Below the pieces are notes generated by a model that did not search any database, had not been told where the DNA came from, and saw nothing but the letters and a program-made list of their open reading frames with translations. From Alphaproteobacteria bacterium (lineage in GTDB: Bacteria; Pseudomonadota; Alphaproteobacteria; Sphingomonadales; Emcibacteraceae): a DNA stretch of 64,000 nt. Location of the stretch: the NCBI GenBank assembly GCA_030428615.1, contig JAUIDN010000005.1:1-64000 (forward strand), given 5' to 3'. How positions within the stretch are numbered: the stretch's first letter is position 1; the number at the start of each line of letters is the position of its first letter. A program made the translations under genes and the position numbers. Below, piece after piece: positions 56,217 through 64,000 of this stretch.

Positions 56217-57604
56217 ATTTACCGCAGTTTGATGCGGGGTCGTTCCGTGATCCCGGTGGTCAGGTTTTCATAAACGACAATAAAGTTTATAGAACCATAA
56301 ACAAACCAAAAGCATTGATTTATGAAAAATGCAAGGAAGCTGGCATCTACGCATGGCTTGAAGAAAAAGGATATCTTCTTCCTCATACCGAAGTCGATAT
56401 TTCTGCATTTTCAAATTTGGGTGAAAATGTAGAATATGTTATTAAACACCCAAAAATAAAGTTTATTTCATACCCCTATGAATGGTCATTCAGAGCACAC
56501 AAAAAAGCAGCTCTCTTGCATCTTGATATGCATATCGATCTGCTGAGTAGAGGGTTCACCCTAATTGATGCGAGCGCCTACAACATCCAGTTTCAGGGTA
56601 CGAAACCCGTTTTTATAGATCACCTGTCTATAGAACCCTATAACGAAGGTGACATATGGACCGGACATCAGCAATTCTGTTCGCAATTTTTAAATCCATT
56701 GTTGCTTTGGTCGCTCGCGGACTTTGCCCCAAATGCTTTATTTCGAGGATCCCTGGAAGGCATCGCAGCTGAAGAAACCGCAAAGATACTGCCTTTTTCA
56801 AAGAAATTATCCTGGACGGTGTTCACCCACGTCATCCTTCAGGCAAAATTGCAAAAAAATGCCCTAAACAGTTCCGCCGCGGAAGGAAAAGCGAAACAAA
56901 CAAAGCTTTCAAAAATGGCCTTTATTGGCATTCTCACAGGACTTAGAAATTATATCAGCAAACTGGAAGGTCCTAATACTAATACAGTTTGGGCAAGTTA
57001 TGAAAACGACAATACCTACACAGATGATGATGCACGCGTAAAGCAGGCGTTTGTTCAGGATATGGTGGAAGGGGTCAAACCTGCCCTACTTTTTGACATT
57101 GGGTGTAACACCGGTAATTATTCCAATGCATCATTGGCAGCAGGGGCCGACCAGGTAATTGGTTTTGATTTTGATCATACTACCCTGGATTTTGCCTTTG
57201 AACGATTTGAAAAGGATGCAAAAAATTTTACGCCTCTTTGGCTGGATGCCGCTAATCCAAGCCCTAATCAGGGGTGGGCGCAAAATGAACGAAAGGGGCT
57301 AACTGAAAGATCGAATGCAGATGCATTGATCGCCTTGGCATTCATTCATCACATTGTAATTGGAAGGAATATTCCCCTTAACATGGCATTGGATTGGCTT
57401 CTTAAGCTGGCCCCCTGCGGTGTTATAGAATTTCCAAGCAAAGAAGATCCCATGGTGCGAAAGTTGCTGAGATTAAGACAGGATATCTTTCCCGACTATA
57501 ACGAAGAAACTTTTCTAAGACTGTTGAAAGAAAAATCAAAAATCATCACGAAAAAGCACCTTAATAACGGAACACGCCTACTGGTTCGGTATAATAATCA
57601 TTAA
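56213..57604 (+). CDS. Class I SAM-dependent methyltransferase, NoeA-like
   Basis: 463 aa. The N-terminus FRDPGGQVFINDNKVYRTINKPKALIYEKCKEAGIYAWLEEKGYLLPHTE matches the front of NoeA-like host-specificity proteins. The SAM site is LLFDIGCNTGNYSNASLAAGADQVIGFDFDHTTLD. NoeA-like enzymes methylate sugars of envelope or nodulation glycans; the substrate here is not known. It is coupled to the YLDPGTGS gene. Its stop codon overlaps that of the convergent thiolase (TTAA), showing tight packing. Confidence 0.78.
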   Translation: MNLPQFDAGSFRDPGGQVFINDNKVYRTINKPKALIYEKCKEAGIYAWLEEKGYLLPHTEVDISAFSNLGENVEYVIKHPKIKFISYPYEWSFRAHKKAALLHLDMHIDLLSRGFTLIDASAYNIQFQGTKPVFIDHLSIEPYNEGDIWTGHQQFCSQFLNPLLLWSLADFAPNALFRGSLEGIAAEETAKILPFSKKLSWTVFTHVILQAKLQKNALNSSAAEGKAKQTKLSKMAFIGILTGLRNYISKLEGPNTNTVWASYENDNTYTDDDARVKQAFVQDMVEGVKPALLFDIGCNTGNYSNASLAAGADQVIGFDFDHTTLDFAFERFEKDAKNFTPLWLDAANPSPNQGWAQNERKGLTERSNADALIALAFIHHIVIGRNIPLNMALDWLLKLAPCGVIEFPSKEDPMVRKLLRLRQDIFPDYNEETFLRLLKEKSKIITKKHLNNGTRLLVRYNNH

Positions 57605-58800
57605 ACCCGTTCTATAATCATGGCAATGCCCTGACCAACACCAACACACATTGTACATAAAGCGCGCTTTTTATTTGTGCGCTCAAGTTGATAAAGGGCA
57701 GTTGTTGCAAGACGAACACCACTCATCCCCAATGGATGACCAAGCGCGATAGCCCCCCCCTGTGGGTTTATGCGTGGGTCATCATCTTCAATCCCCATAG
57801 CCCGCGTGCAGGCAAGAACCTGTGCGGCGAACGCTTCGTTGAGTTCCAGTATATCCATATCATCAAGAGTAAGACCCGCGCGCGCCATCAGCTTTTCTGT
57901 TGCTGGTACTGGTCCTATTCCCATAATTCTTGGTGGCACACCAGCAACGGCCGAACCAATTATCCTTGCCCTCGGTTTCAGACCATGTTTATTTGCTGCC
58001 TCCTCCGACGCGATCAATGTTGCGGCGGCGCCGTCATTGATACCAGATGCGTTCCCGGCAGTGACACTCCCCCCTTCAAAAATCGGCCGAAGAGTTGCCA
58101 TTTTGTCTAACGTTGTTTCCCGCGGATGTTCATCACGATCCACGACGATTGGATCACCTCGGCGCTGTGGCACTGTGACGGCGACTATTTCAGATGCCAT
58201 ATCACCGGAGCTGATCGCCGCGGCTGCTTTTTGCTGGCTCCAGAACGCGAATTTATCCTGATCTTCTCGGCTGATTTTATGCTCATCAGCCAAATTTTCG
58301 GCCGTTTGCGGCATTACATCAGTGCCGTATTCCTTATCGAGTTTTTTATTGATAAAGCGCCAGCCCATCGTTGTATCATAAAGCTCATGTGAACGATCAT
58401 ACGGCGCAGTGCTTTTTCCCATAACAAACGGTGATCGCGACATGCTTTCAACACCACCCGCAATCATTAATTCGCCCTCACCCGCCGCAATCGCATTTGC
58501 CGCGACCCCGATAGCATTAAGGCCGGAACCACACAGGCGGTTTACAGTTGTCGCCGGCACCTCCTGCGGAAGTCCAGATAAAAGCGTGGCCATACGAGCC
58601 ACATTGCGGTTATCTTCGCCGGCCTGGTTCGCACACCCATAAATTAAGTCATCAACGGCGGCCCAGTCGACATTTTTATTACGTTCCATCAAAGCCGCAA
58701 GTGGGATCGCCGCCAAATCATCAGCACGAACAGCCGCCAATCCCCCGCCATAACGACCAACAGGCGTACGGATTGCATCGCAAATAAAAACGTCTTTCAT
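57601..58800 (-). CDS. Thiolase, 3-oxoadipyl-CoA thiolase type
   Basis: 399 aa. Thiolase Cys in VNRLCGSGLNAIGVAANAI, NEAFAAQVLACTRAMG, GGAIALGHPLGMSG (His) and the second Cys in TMCVGVGQGIAMI are all present. The VNRLCGSG and VTAGNASGINDGAA text places it with PcaF/PaaJ, which cleaves 3-oxoadipyl-CoA to succinyl-CoA and acetyl-CoA. It is the last gene of the KamA-like operon, 12 bases after the aminotransferase, so here it should cleave the 3-oxoacyl-CoA produced by the upstream steps. Confidence 0.9.
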   Translation of the reverse strand: MKDVFICDAIRTPVGRYGGGLAAVRADDLAAIPLAALMERNKNVDWAAVDDLIYGCANQAGEDNRNVARMATLLSGLPQEVPATTVNRLCGSGLNAIGVAANAIAAGEGELMIAGGVESMSRSPFVMGKSTAPYDRSHELYDTTMGWRFINKKLDKEYGTDVMPQTAENLADEHKISREDQDKFAFWSQQKAAAAISSGDMASEIVAVTVPQRRGDPIVVDRDEHPRETTLDKMATLRPIFEGGSVTAGNASGINDGAAATLIASEEAANKHGLKPRARIIGSAVAGVPPRIMGIGPVPATEKLMARAGLTLDDMDILELNEAFAAQVLACTRAMGIEDDDPRINPQGGAIALGHPLGMSGVRLATTALYQLERTNKKRALCTMCVGVGQGIAMIIERV

Positions 58801-58812
58801 GGAACTTCTTTC

Positions 58813-60120
58813 TTAAAACTGGTTTTTCATTTTATTCAGACCACCGAGTACTGCTTCAGCCAATCGGTCTATTTCCTTTTCGGTCATAACCGTGGATAAA
58901 ACGCCGGAACAGGTATTGATCATCATAATGCCATCATCAAACAAATGATCAAGAAGCGTTTTGGTCAGCGCCGCTTCGCGCGGTGTTACATACGCATCCC
59001 GGTAGCTCACTGGAGCTTCCGGTTTCATATGGATGCGAAACATCGACCCTGCCCCTGTTACACACGCCGGAACGTCTGCTATTTTTATGGCCTCAGATAT
59101 TGAGTTTCGTGCATAATTCGCCAGTTTGTTAAGCCGCAGCACGGCACTTTGGTCGAACATTTGCATCGATTTCAAACCCGCAGTCATCGTGATTGGGTTC
59201 GCGGAAAATGTACCTGAGTGCGGAAATAATACCTTTTCCGCCAGCGGGTTCATCACGTCCATAACATCGGCCCGTCCCGCAAGCGCACCAACCGGGAAAC
59301 CGCCACCAATCATTTTACCCATAGCGGTCAGATCCGGTGTCACGCCGTCATACCATTCCTGGGCACCGCCATAATTCGAACGGAAGGTGATCACTTCATC
59401 ATAAACCAGAAGAGCATCATTTTTCCGTGTCCAGTTATAAATCGCATTGACGAAATCATCATTGGCCGTAATCAAGCCAACACGGTGCGGCATCACATCA
59501 AGAAGCACACAGGCGATATCATCTGCATTTTGTTCGAGAATTTTAATTGCACGCTCGGGTTCGTTAAAAGGTATGATAACCACGTCTTCGAGGGCTGCTT
59601 TGGGCGTACCGTGGGCGACAGGAACACTTTTCGGATTGTCGGCATCACCCCAATTTTCCGGTTTCGACGTCTGACTTACTTCCGCATAGTCATAAAGACC
59701 GTGATAAGCCCCTTCCGCTTTGGCAATTTTAGCGCGTCCCGTAAACGCCCTCGCCGCCTTAAGGCAGCTCATCACCGCTTCCGTACCGGAATTGACAAAC
59801 CGCATTTTCTCAAAAGAAGCGCTGCGGTTGACAAGATGTTCTGCATATTCAATTTCAACTTCGGTCCCAACTGTAAAAGCTGTCCCCTTTGCCAATTGTT
59901 CGCTAACCGCTGCTACGACCTCTGGGTGAGCATGCCCATGAATGAGCGAACACATATTATTGGCAAAATCAATACGCTTCACGCCTTCGATGTCGGTAAC
60001 GTAACAACCTTCCCCTTTTTCCACATAAAGCGGATGAGGTTTACGAAGGATCGTATTACGGCTGCAGCCGCCTGGCATTACTTTAAGACCGCGTTCATAT
60101 AATTCTGAGCTTTTTGACAT
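58813..60120 (-). CDS. Class III aminotransferase, GSA/beta-aminotransferase-like
   Basis: 435 aa class III PLP enzyme related to glutamate-1-semialdehyde aminomutase and beta-amino acid transaminases. RGLKVMPGGCSRNTILRKPHPLYVEKGEG, RFVNSGTEAVMSCLKAARAFTGR, LLVYDEVITFRSNYGGAQEW (Asp to pyridine N) and DLTAMGKMIGGGFPVGALAGR with the Schiff-base lysine are clear. A haem-type HemL role is unlikely in this operon. The genes around it predict removal of a beta-amino group to give a beta-keto acid. It follows the CoA-transferase B gene by 10 bases. Confidence 0.85.
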   Translation of the reverse strand: MSKSSELYERGLKVMPGGCSRNTILRKPHPLYVEKGEGCYVTDIEGVKRIDFANNMCSLIHGHAHPEVVAAVSEQLAKGTAFTVGTEVEIEYAEHLVNRSASFEKMRFVNSGTEAVMSCLKAARAFTGRAKIAKAEGAYHGLYDYAEVSQTSKPENWGDADNPKSVPVAHGTPKAALEDVVIIPFNEPERAIKILEQNADDIACVLLDVMPHRVGLITANDDFVNAIYNWTRKNDALLVYDEVITFRSNYGGAQEWYDGVTPDLTAMGKMIGGGFPVGALAGRADVMDVMNPLAEKVLFPHSGTFSANPITMTAGLKSMQMFDQSAVLRLNKLANYARNSISEAIKIADVPACVTGAGSMFRIHMKPEAPVSYRDAYVTPREAALTKTLLDHLFDDGIMMINTCSGVLSTVMTEKEIDRLAEAVLGGLNKMKNQF

Positions 60121-60130
60121 TATTTTTCCT

Positions 60131-60781
60131 TTACGCTGCGTTTAATGTGCAGCCGGTTCTTTCCTGAACATAATCAAAATCCACGCCTGGGGCGAGTTCC
60201 ACAAGTTTAAAGCCATCCGGGGTGACATCAACTACCGCAAGATCCGTATAAATGCGGCTTACCACCCCAACGCCTGTGAGGGGAAATGTGCATTTGGACA
60301 CCAGTTTCGGTTCGCCGTTTCTTGTACAATGTTGCGTGATGACATTAATGGTTTTAACACCTGCAACAAGGTCCATGGCGCCACCAACTGCGGGAATCGC
60401 ATCCGGATTTCCTGTTGACCAGTTTGCCAGATCCCCATTTTCCGCCACCTGCATCGCACCAAGAACGCAAATATCAATATGATTACCGCGGATCATTGAA
60501 AAGCTGTCTGCATGATGAAAATAGGCGGCACCAGGTATCGCCGTGACAAGTTTTTTACCAGCATTGATAAGTTCCGGATCTTCTTTTCCCGGCTCCGGGG
60601 CATCGCCCATTCCAAGCAACCCATTTTCTGTATGATAAATTACTTCGCGGCCTTCGGGTACATAACGGACAACTTTTTCCGGTATCCCAATACCAAGGTT
60701 CACATAAGCGCCGTTTGGGATATCCTGTGCAGCACGTTCAGCCATTTGCTCTCGGTTCCAGCCAATTACCTGTTCGTTCAT
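60131..60781 (-). CDS. 3-oxoacid CoA-transferase subunit B
   Basis: 216 aa. The catalytic Glu lies in YHTENGLLGMGDAP, after YVNLGIGIPEKVVRYVPEGREV; the HADSFSMIRGNHIDICVLGAMQVAENGDLANW segment is diagnostic of subunit B of succinyl-CoA:3-oxoacid transferases including PcaJ and ScoB. The ATG overlaps the subunit A stop by four bases, as in other alpha/beta pairs. Together they move CoA from succinyl-CoA to a 3-oxo acid. Confidence 0.92.
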   Translation of the reverse strand: MNEQVIGWNREQMAERAAQDIPNGAYVNLGIGIPEKVVRYVPEGREVIYHTENGLLGMGDAPEPGKEDPELINAGKKLVTAIPGAAYFHHADSFSMIRGNHIDICVLGAMQVAENGDLANWSTGNPDAIPAVGGAMDLVAGVKTINVITQHCTRNGEPKLVSKCTFPLTGVGVVSRIYTDLAVVDVTPDGFKLVELAPGVDFDYVQERTGCTLNAA

Positions 60782-61488
60782 GGGTAAACCTCCTCAGCGG
60801 CGACAAGTTCTGATTCGTGAAGGGGGTTCGCTACTGTCACAACCTGATCAACAAAAATACCTGGTGTGACAACAATTTCAGGATCAATTTCACCCGCGTC
60901 AACATATTCCCTAGTTTGCACGATTGTTGTTTTTCCGGCCATTGCCATAATAGGGGCAAAATTGCGGGCCGTTTTATTATAAATCAGATTTCCGTAGCGA
61001 TCCGCTTTAAGGCATTTGATCAACGAAAAATCGGCGGTAAGGCCGTATTCCAAAACATAATCGCGGCCATTAATATTTCTAACTTCCTTACCTTCCGCAA
61101 GCGGCGTCCCCACAGACGTCGCCGTATAAAAGGCTGGCACTCCCGCACCCCCGGCACGAATACGTTCCGCAAGCGTTCCCTGCGGCACGAGTTCCAGCTC
61201 AATTTCACCTTTTTTATAAAGTTCAGGAAAAACAGTAGAATTTGCTGTACGCGGAAAGGAACAGATCATCTTGGCTACACGCTTGTTTTCTATAAGCGCC
61301 GCCAGACCAACATGACCGGATCCCGTATTATTATTCACCACAGTAAGGTCCTTTGCCCCGTGGTCGATCAGCGCATGAATAAGTTCAATGGGGCTTCCCG
61401 CTTCACCAAACCCGCCGATCATGACGGTGGCGCCATCAAGTATGTTCGCCACCGCGTCATGAACAGAGTTCACTTGTTTATTTATCAT
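60778..61488 (-). CDS. 3-oxoacid CoA-transferase subunit A
   Basis: 236 aa. The subunit A fold with GATVMIGGFGEAGSPIELIHALIDHGAKDLTVVNNNTGSGHVGLAALIENKRVAKMI and GTLAERIRAGGAGVPAFYTATSVGTPLAEGKEVRNINGRDYVLEYGLTADFSLIK is that of PcaI/ScoA. It partners subunit B downstream with a four-base overlap and lies 21 bases after the KamA-like gene. Confidence 0.92.
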   Translation of the reverse strand: MINKQVNSVHDAVANILDGATVMIGGFGEAGSPIELIHALIDHGAKDLTVVNNNTGSGHVGLAALIENKRVAKMICSFPRTANSTVFPELYKKGEIELELVPQGTLAERIRAGGAGVPAFYTATSVGTPLAEGKEVRNINGRDYVLEYGLTADFSLIKCLKADRYGNLIYNKTARNFAPIMAMAGKTTIVQTREYVDAGEIDPEIVVTPGIFVDQVVTVANPLHESELVAAEEVYP

Positions 61489-61509
61489 AAACTGATGTCC
61501 TTATGATGT

Positions 61510-62922
61510 TTAAGCTTTAATACTGAACAATCCTGCTTCATCATAAATAACACGGTCCTTGAAACCGTCAAACCAGATAGCATCGGGGTTACGACCAACA
61601 ATTGCAACCTGACCTTTTTTCGGTGCATCTTCAGCAGAGCGAAGAAGTTTAAAGATCACAACACCATTTTCGCCGCCCTTGACACCTTCCATCGGTTCAT
61701 TGGTTACAGCGACCACTTCTGTCTTACCGTAATAGTGAGTAATGGACAGACGGGCATGCGCTTCAACGCCGGAAAGACCGCGTTGGGATTTATTCAAAAT
61801 ATTCCACGCTTCTTCAATCGGAACGTTAAAGGCTTTATGACCAACAATGTCACGACCACAGAAGAAATAGTGGTTTTCAACTTTGTTGCGACGAAGTTCA
61901 CGTTGCATGATGCGAAGGGCATCGGGGTCATTGTTGATATTCTTGATAATCGGTGCCTGATTATCAACTGTAATGAAACGGCGTTTGCCGAATTCTTTGA
62001 TTGCACGCTCGGTGCTTGGCACCCACTCAAGACCACCGCCGGGCTTGTCGATATAATTACCGTCTTCATCCTTGAGCAAAAATTCATCTGGATGGTTAAA
62101 GTGAATCATAAAACGTAACCGTGTTTCCGGATAAGCTTCATGGAAATCATCAACCATTTTAAAGAAGCTGTCATCAAAACGGTCAGGGAAGAACGCAAGT
62201 TCCTTTGTTCCAAGGCGAATGCTTTCGATACCAGCTTCAGAAAGAGCCGCCCACCAGGAAGCAATTCCCTTGTTGGCCAGAACCATTGGGTCCCCACCGG
62301 ACATCAGTATCTCACGAAGTTTTTCACGACCTGTAACAGGGTGGTGCCCGCCATTTTCTTCAACGATTTTATTATGCTCAACAATATATTCAACAAGCTC
62401 AGGGATTTGCGCAAGCCCTTTGGCCTGAATTGAACCGTCCTCACGGATAATTTCTTTCTTGGCAATAAGTTCTTCACGGTAACAGAAACGACAGTGAGCA
62501 GAACATGTACCAGCAACATAGATCAGGCCAAGTTCATATTTATGAATAAGTCCTTCAACCGGGCTGTAGCTCATTTGCTTGCCGGGGTCTTCAGAACCCG
62601 CAAGGTCAAATGTTTCAGCAGGACTTGCCTTAATCAATGTTTTAATGGGTGCACTGTTGCGCGCACGTTCAAAATAATGACGGGTGATTTTAACCGGCAT
62701 ACGGGCTTCAATGTCTTTATTCGTACCCTTCAATGCTGATATGGCTTCGATTTCTTCCTTACTGTAGAAATCCTTCATATCATCATCTACTTTTCCGTCG
62801 ATGAATTTTTGAAGACCGGCAACGATTTTGCGGTCATATTTTGCATTTTCAACTTTGCTGAGGAAATCTGCTTCGCGCTCAGTTGGCACATGCTTCTTTC
62901 TGATTGGGTTTTGAACATTCAT
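61510..62922 (-). CDS. Radical-SAM KamA-family 2,3-aminomutase, substrate unassigned
   Basis: 470 aa from ATG 62922, preceded at 8 bases by GGAGG; an upstream GTG is less likely. KamA-family enzymes interconvert alpha- and beta-amino acids using SAM, a 4Fe-4S cluster and PLP. The cluster ligands C140, C144 and C147 are in AGTCSAHCRFCYREE. The PLP lysine is K400 in HYYGKTEV. Two aspartates that bind the side-chain amine in lysine 2,3-aminomutase (C. subterminale D293 and D330, 37 and 44 residues spacing to K337) correspond here, with the same spacing, to G356 (in FCGRD) and S393 (in LSITHYYGK). The enzyme is thus probably not a lysine mutase; R357 could bind an acid. The four following genes process a beta-amino acid. 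Annotations as lysine 2,3-aminomutase should be treated as family names. Confidence 0.85.
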   Translation of the reverse strand: MNVQNPIRKKHVPTEREADFLSKVENAKYDRKIVAGLQKFIDGKVDDDMKDFYSKEEIEAISALKGTNKDIEARMPVKITRHYFERARNSAPIKTLIKASPAETFDLAGSEDPGKQMSYSPVEGLIHKYELGLIYVAGTCSAHCRFCYREELIAKKEIIREDGSIQAKGLAQIPELVEYIVEHNKIVEENGGHHPVTGREKLREILMSGGDPMVLANKGIASWWAALSEAGIESIRLGTKELAFFPDRFDDSFFKMVDDFHEAYPETRLRFMIHFNHPDEFLLKDEDGNYIDKPGGGLEWVPSTERAIKEFGKRRFITVDNQAPIIKNINNDPDALRIMQRELRRNKVENHYFFCGRDIVGHKAFNVPIEEAWNILNKSQRGLSGVEAHARLSITHYYGKTEVVAVTNEPMEGVKGGENGVVIFKLLRSAEDAPKKGQVAIVGRNPDAIWFDGFKDRVIYDEAGLFSIKA

Positions 62923-62970
62923 AATTTCGCCCTCCACGGCTATTTTCAAATATGTAGTAAGCTGGTTTCA

Positions 62971-63083
62971 ATTACAAAAGCTCACTTCAATATGTCACTG
63001 TAAACTAAAATTTCTGTTAAATTAAATAAAAATAGCCATATTGACAACTTATTCTTACTCACGTATCTATGAGTTTTTGTAAT
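62971..63083. promoter_or_regulatory. 14-bp inverted repeat pair in the kamA-lysR promoter region
   Basis: ATTACAAAAGCTCA (62971-62984) and TGAGTTTTTGTAAT (63070-63083) are inverted copies with one mismatch, 85 bases apart, flanking the divergent promoters of the KamA-like operon and the LysR gene. Such spaced arms are consistent with LysR tetramer binding or looping. It is not the T-N11-A half-site type in the strict sense. Confidence 0.55.
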
Positions 63084-63097
63084 GAATGAGGCATTAA

Positions 63098-64000
63098 ATG
63101 CTTGGCCAAAGACGTCTTATACCCAGCACCAGCATGCTGATGGCATTTGAAGCGTCTGCCCGAAACGGCAGTTTCACCGGCGCAGCGCAGGAACTAAGCC
63201 TGACACAGGGCGCAATCAGCCGACAGGTAAGCGCGCTTGAGGAGCAGCTCGGCGTCAAATTATTCGAACGCGTTAAAAAATCGATCAAATTAACGGAAGT
63301 TGGTGAAACCTACGCCGATGAAATTGCGGTCGCGCTTCGGACCATACGTAATGCATCCCTTAACGCGGTAAGCGATACGCAGGGTCAGACACTAAACCTG
63401 GCAATTTTGCCGACCTTTGGTATGCGGTGGTTGATGCCGCGCTTTCCGGATTTTATTGAAAAAAACCCGCAAATTACGGTGAATTTCACCAGTAAACTGT
63501 CTCCCTTTGATTTTTCCAATGAAAACCTGCATTCCGCCATACATTTTGGCCATCCTGACTGGCCTAACACGGATGGTACATTTCTCATGAATGAAGAAGC
63601 TGTTCCGGTCGCGGCACCATCACTTATCGGGGATCATATGATTAAGGATGCGACGGAGATCGCCCGCATGCCCCTTCTTCATCTGGAAACACGCCCAAAC
63701 GCCTGGGCCGACTGGTTTAAACAAAACGATATCACACCGCCCGCCAACCGGGGAATGGTTCTTGAACAGTTTTCAATGGTCACGCAGGCCGCCGTTGCCG
63801 GGCTTGGTGTCGCGCTGCTGCCCCATTTTCTGATCAATACGGAACTGGAACGCGGGGAGCTGGAAATATTGTTGGAAACACCACTAAAAAATAGCGCGGG
63901 GTATTATCTGATTACGCCAAAAACACACACATCCTACGCACCTGTCAATGCACTGCGAGATTGGCTGTTGGAGCAAACCAGAGATAAAGAAACCACTGAG
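63098..64000 (+). CDS. LysR-family regulator (GcvA-like), cut by window end
   Basis: At least 301 codons, open to the window edge. The HTH opens with RRLIPSTSMLMAFEASARNGSFTGAAQELSLTQGAISRQVSALEEQLGVKLFERVKKSIKLTEVGETY, a GcvA-like LysR, and the effector domain runs on through MRWLMPRFPDFIEKNP and QAAVAGLGVALLPHFLI. It is divergent from the KamA-like operon and likely its regulator; two inverted-repeat arms lie between them. The natural stop codon is outside the window. Confidence 0.88.
   Translation, partial: MLGQRRLIPSTSMLMAFEASARNGSFTGAAQELSLTQGAISRQVSALEEQLGVKLFERVKKSIKLTEVGETYADEIAVALRTIRNASLNAVSDTQGQTLNLAILPTFGMRWLMPRFPDFIEKNPQITVNFTSKLSPFDFSNENLHSAIHFGHPDWPNTDGTFLMNEEAVPVAAPSLIGDHMIKDATEIARMPLLHLETRPNAWADWFKQNDITPPANRGMVLEQFSMVTQAAVAGLGVALLPHFLINTELERGELEILLETPLKNSAGYYLITPKTHTSYAPVNALRDWLLEQTRDKETTE

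Noticed and set aside
58813-60120. Glutamate-1-semialdehyde aminomutase (HemL) for haem synthesis
   Set aside because: The residues around the active site and the operon partners fit a beta-type transaminase better; haem genes are not near.
61510-62922. Annotation as lysine 2,3-aminomutase with lysine as substrate
   Set aside because: Both side-chain-binding aspartates seem absent (G356, S393), so only the family is claimed.
1-64000. CRISPR arrays, insertion sequences, integrase or toxin-antitoxin pairs
   Set aside because: No regularly spaced repeats, transposase motifs or terminal inverted repeats were found on reading; the XRE gene at 11228 has no toxin partner.

Overview
The window reads as a chromosomal segment of a free-living, probably marine, aerobic alphaproteobacterium of moderate to low GC content. 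Pointers are a tRNA-Phe 3' half of alphaproteobacterial type, an XRE regulator of the alphaproteobacterial kind, a LuxR/LuxI/phytanoyl-CoA-dioxygenase-like quorum-sensing locus, TamA/TamB, RND efflux, TonB-dependent B12 uptake and several amino-acid catabolic operons. I cannot place it below class with confidence; Kordiimonadales-like lineages are one possibility. No CRISPR array, insertion sequence, integrase or rRNA was seen.

Layout. 1-4.9 kb is an AT-rich accessory stretch bracketed by a tRNA-Phe 3' half (240-279) and a 17-bp copy of that tRNA 3' end (4904-4920). It holds two unknown proteins and a LysR divergent from a PLP C-S lyase/aminotransferase that carries a Tat signal. 4.9-7.2 kb is a copper module (SCO, two DUF2946-like Cys proteins, PCu(A)C). 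7.5-8.3 kb is a YiiX-type cysteine hydrolase split by a frameshift at an ATGA overlap. 8.3-10 kb is an amidohydrolase lipoprotein. 10-11.2 kb is gene-poor with an ATPase-domain remnant. 11.2-14.3 kb is the quorum-sensing locus (XRE, LuxR, LuxI, 55-aa ORF, PhyH-like dioxygenase). 14.4-18.8 kb is a redox/detoxification group (SnoaL/DUF1348, PNPOx-FNR-ferredoxin fusion, GST, LysR).

18.8-25.1 kb is a cobalamin riboswitch followed by btuB-btuF-btuC-btuD-cobQ, transcribed as one unit; cobQ is interrupted exactly at the slippery heptamer A AAA AAG. 25.1-31.7 kb holds a Na+/sugar symporter divergent from glucokinase, then an AsnC regulator, an FAD/NAD(P) protein and a gamma-glutamyltransferase lipoprotein. 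A tRNA-Arg(CCT) lies at 32.45 kb between two NTF2-like genes. 33-38.2 kb is an AcrAB-like efflux pair with a divergent TetR and a palindromic operator. 38.2-41.3 kb carries an M28 peptidase and an alpha/beta hydrolase-OsmC fusion. 41.3-46.7 kb is a kynurenine/3-hydroxyanthranilate meta-cleavage operon (aldehyde dehydrogenase, deaminase, HAO, ACMSD, TDO-like) with a divergent LysR. 46.9-53.1 kb is tamA-tamB, followed by a cystathionine gamma-synthase family enzyme. 54.3-57.6 kb has a membrane sulfatase-fold protein, a YLDPGTGS small protein and a NoeA-like methyltransferase.

The most unusual unit is 57.6-64 kb: a five-gene minus-strand operon encoding a radical-SAM KamA-like 2,3-aminomutase, both subunits of a 3-oxoacid CoA-transferase, a class III (GSA/beta-type) aminotransferase and a 3-oxoadipyl-CoA-type thiolase, with a divergent GcvA-like LysR and a 14-bp inverted-repeat pair in the shared promoter region. 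The parts suggest a route alpha-amino acid -> beta-amino acid -> beta-keto acid -> beta-ketoacyl-CoA -> acetyl-CoA + shorter acyl-CoA. The aminomutase lacks both aspartates that select lysine in classical KamA, so its substrate is open; 2-aminoadipate (giving 3-oxoadipate) is an attractive but unproven candidate.
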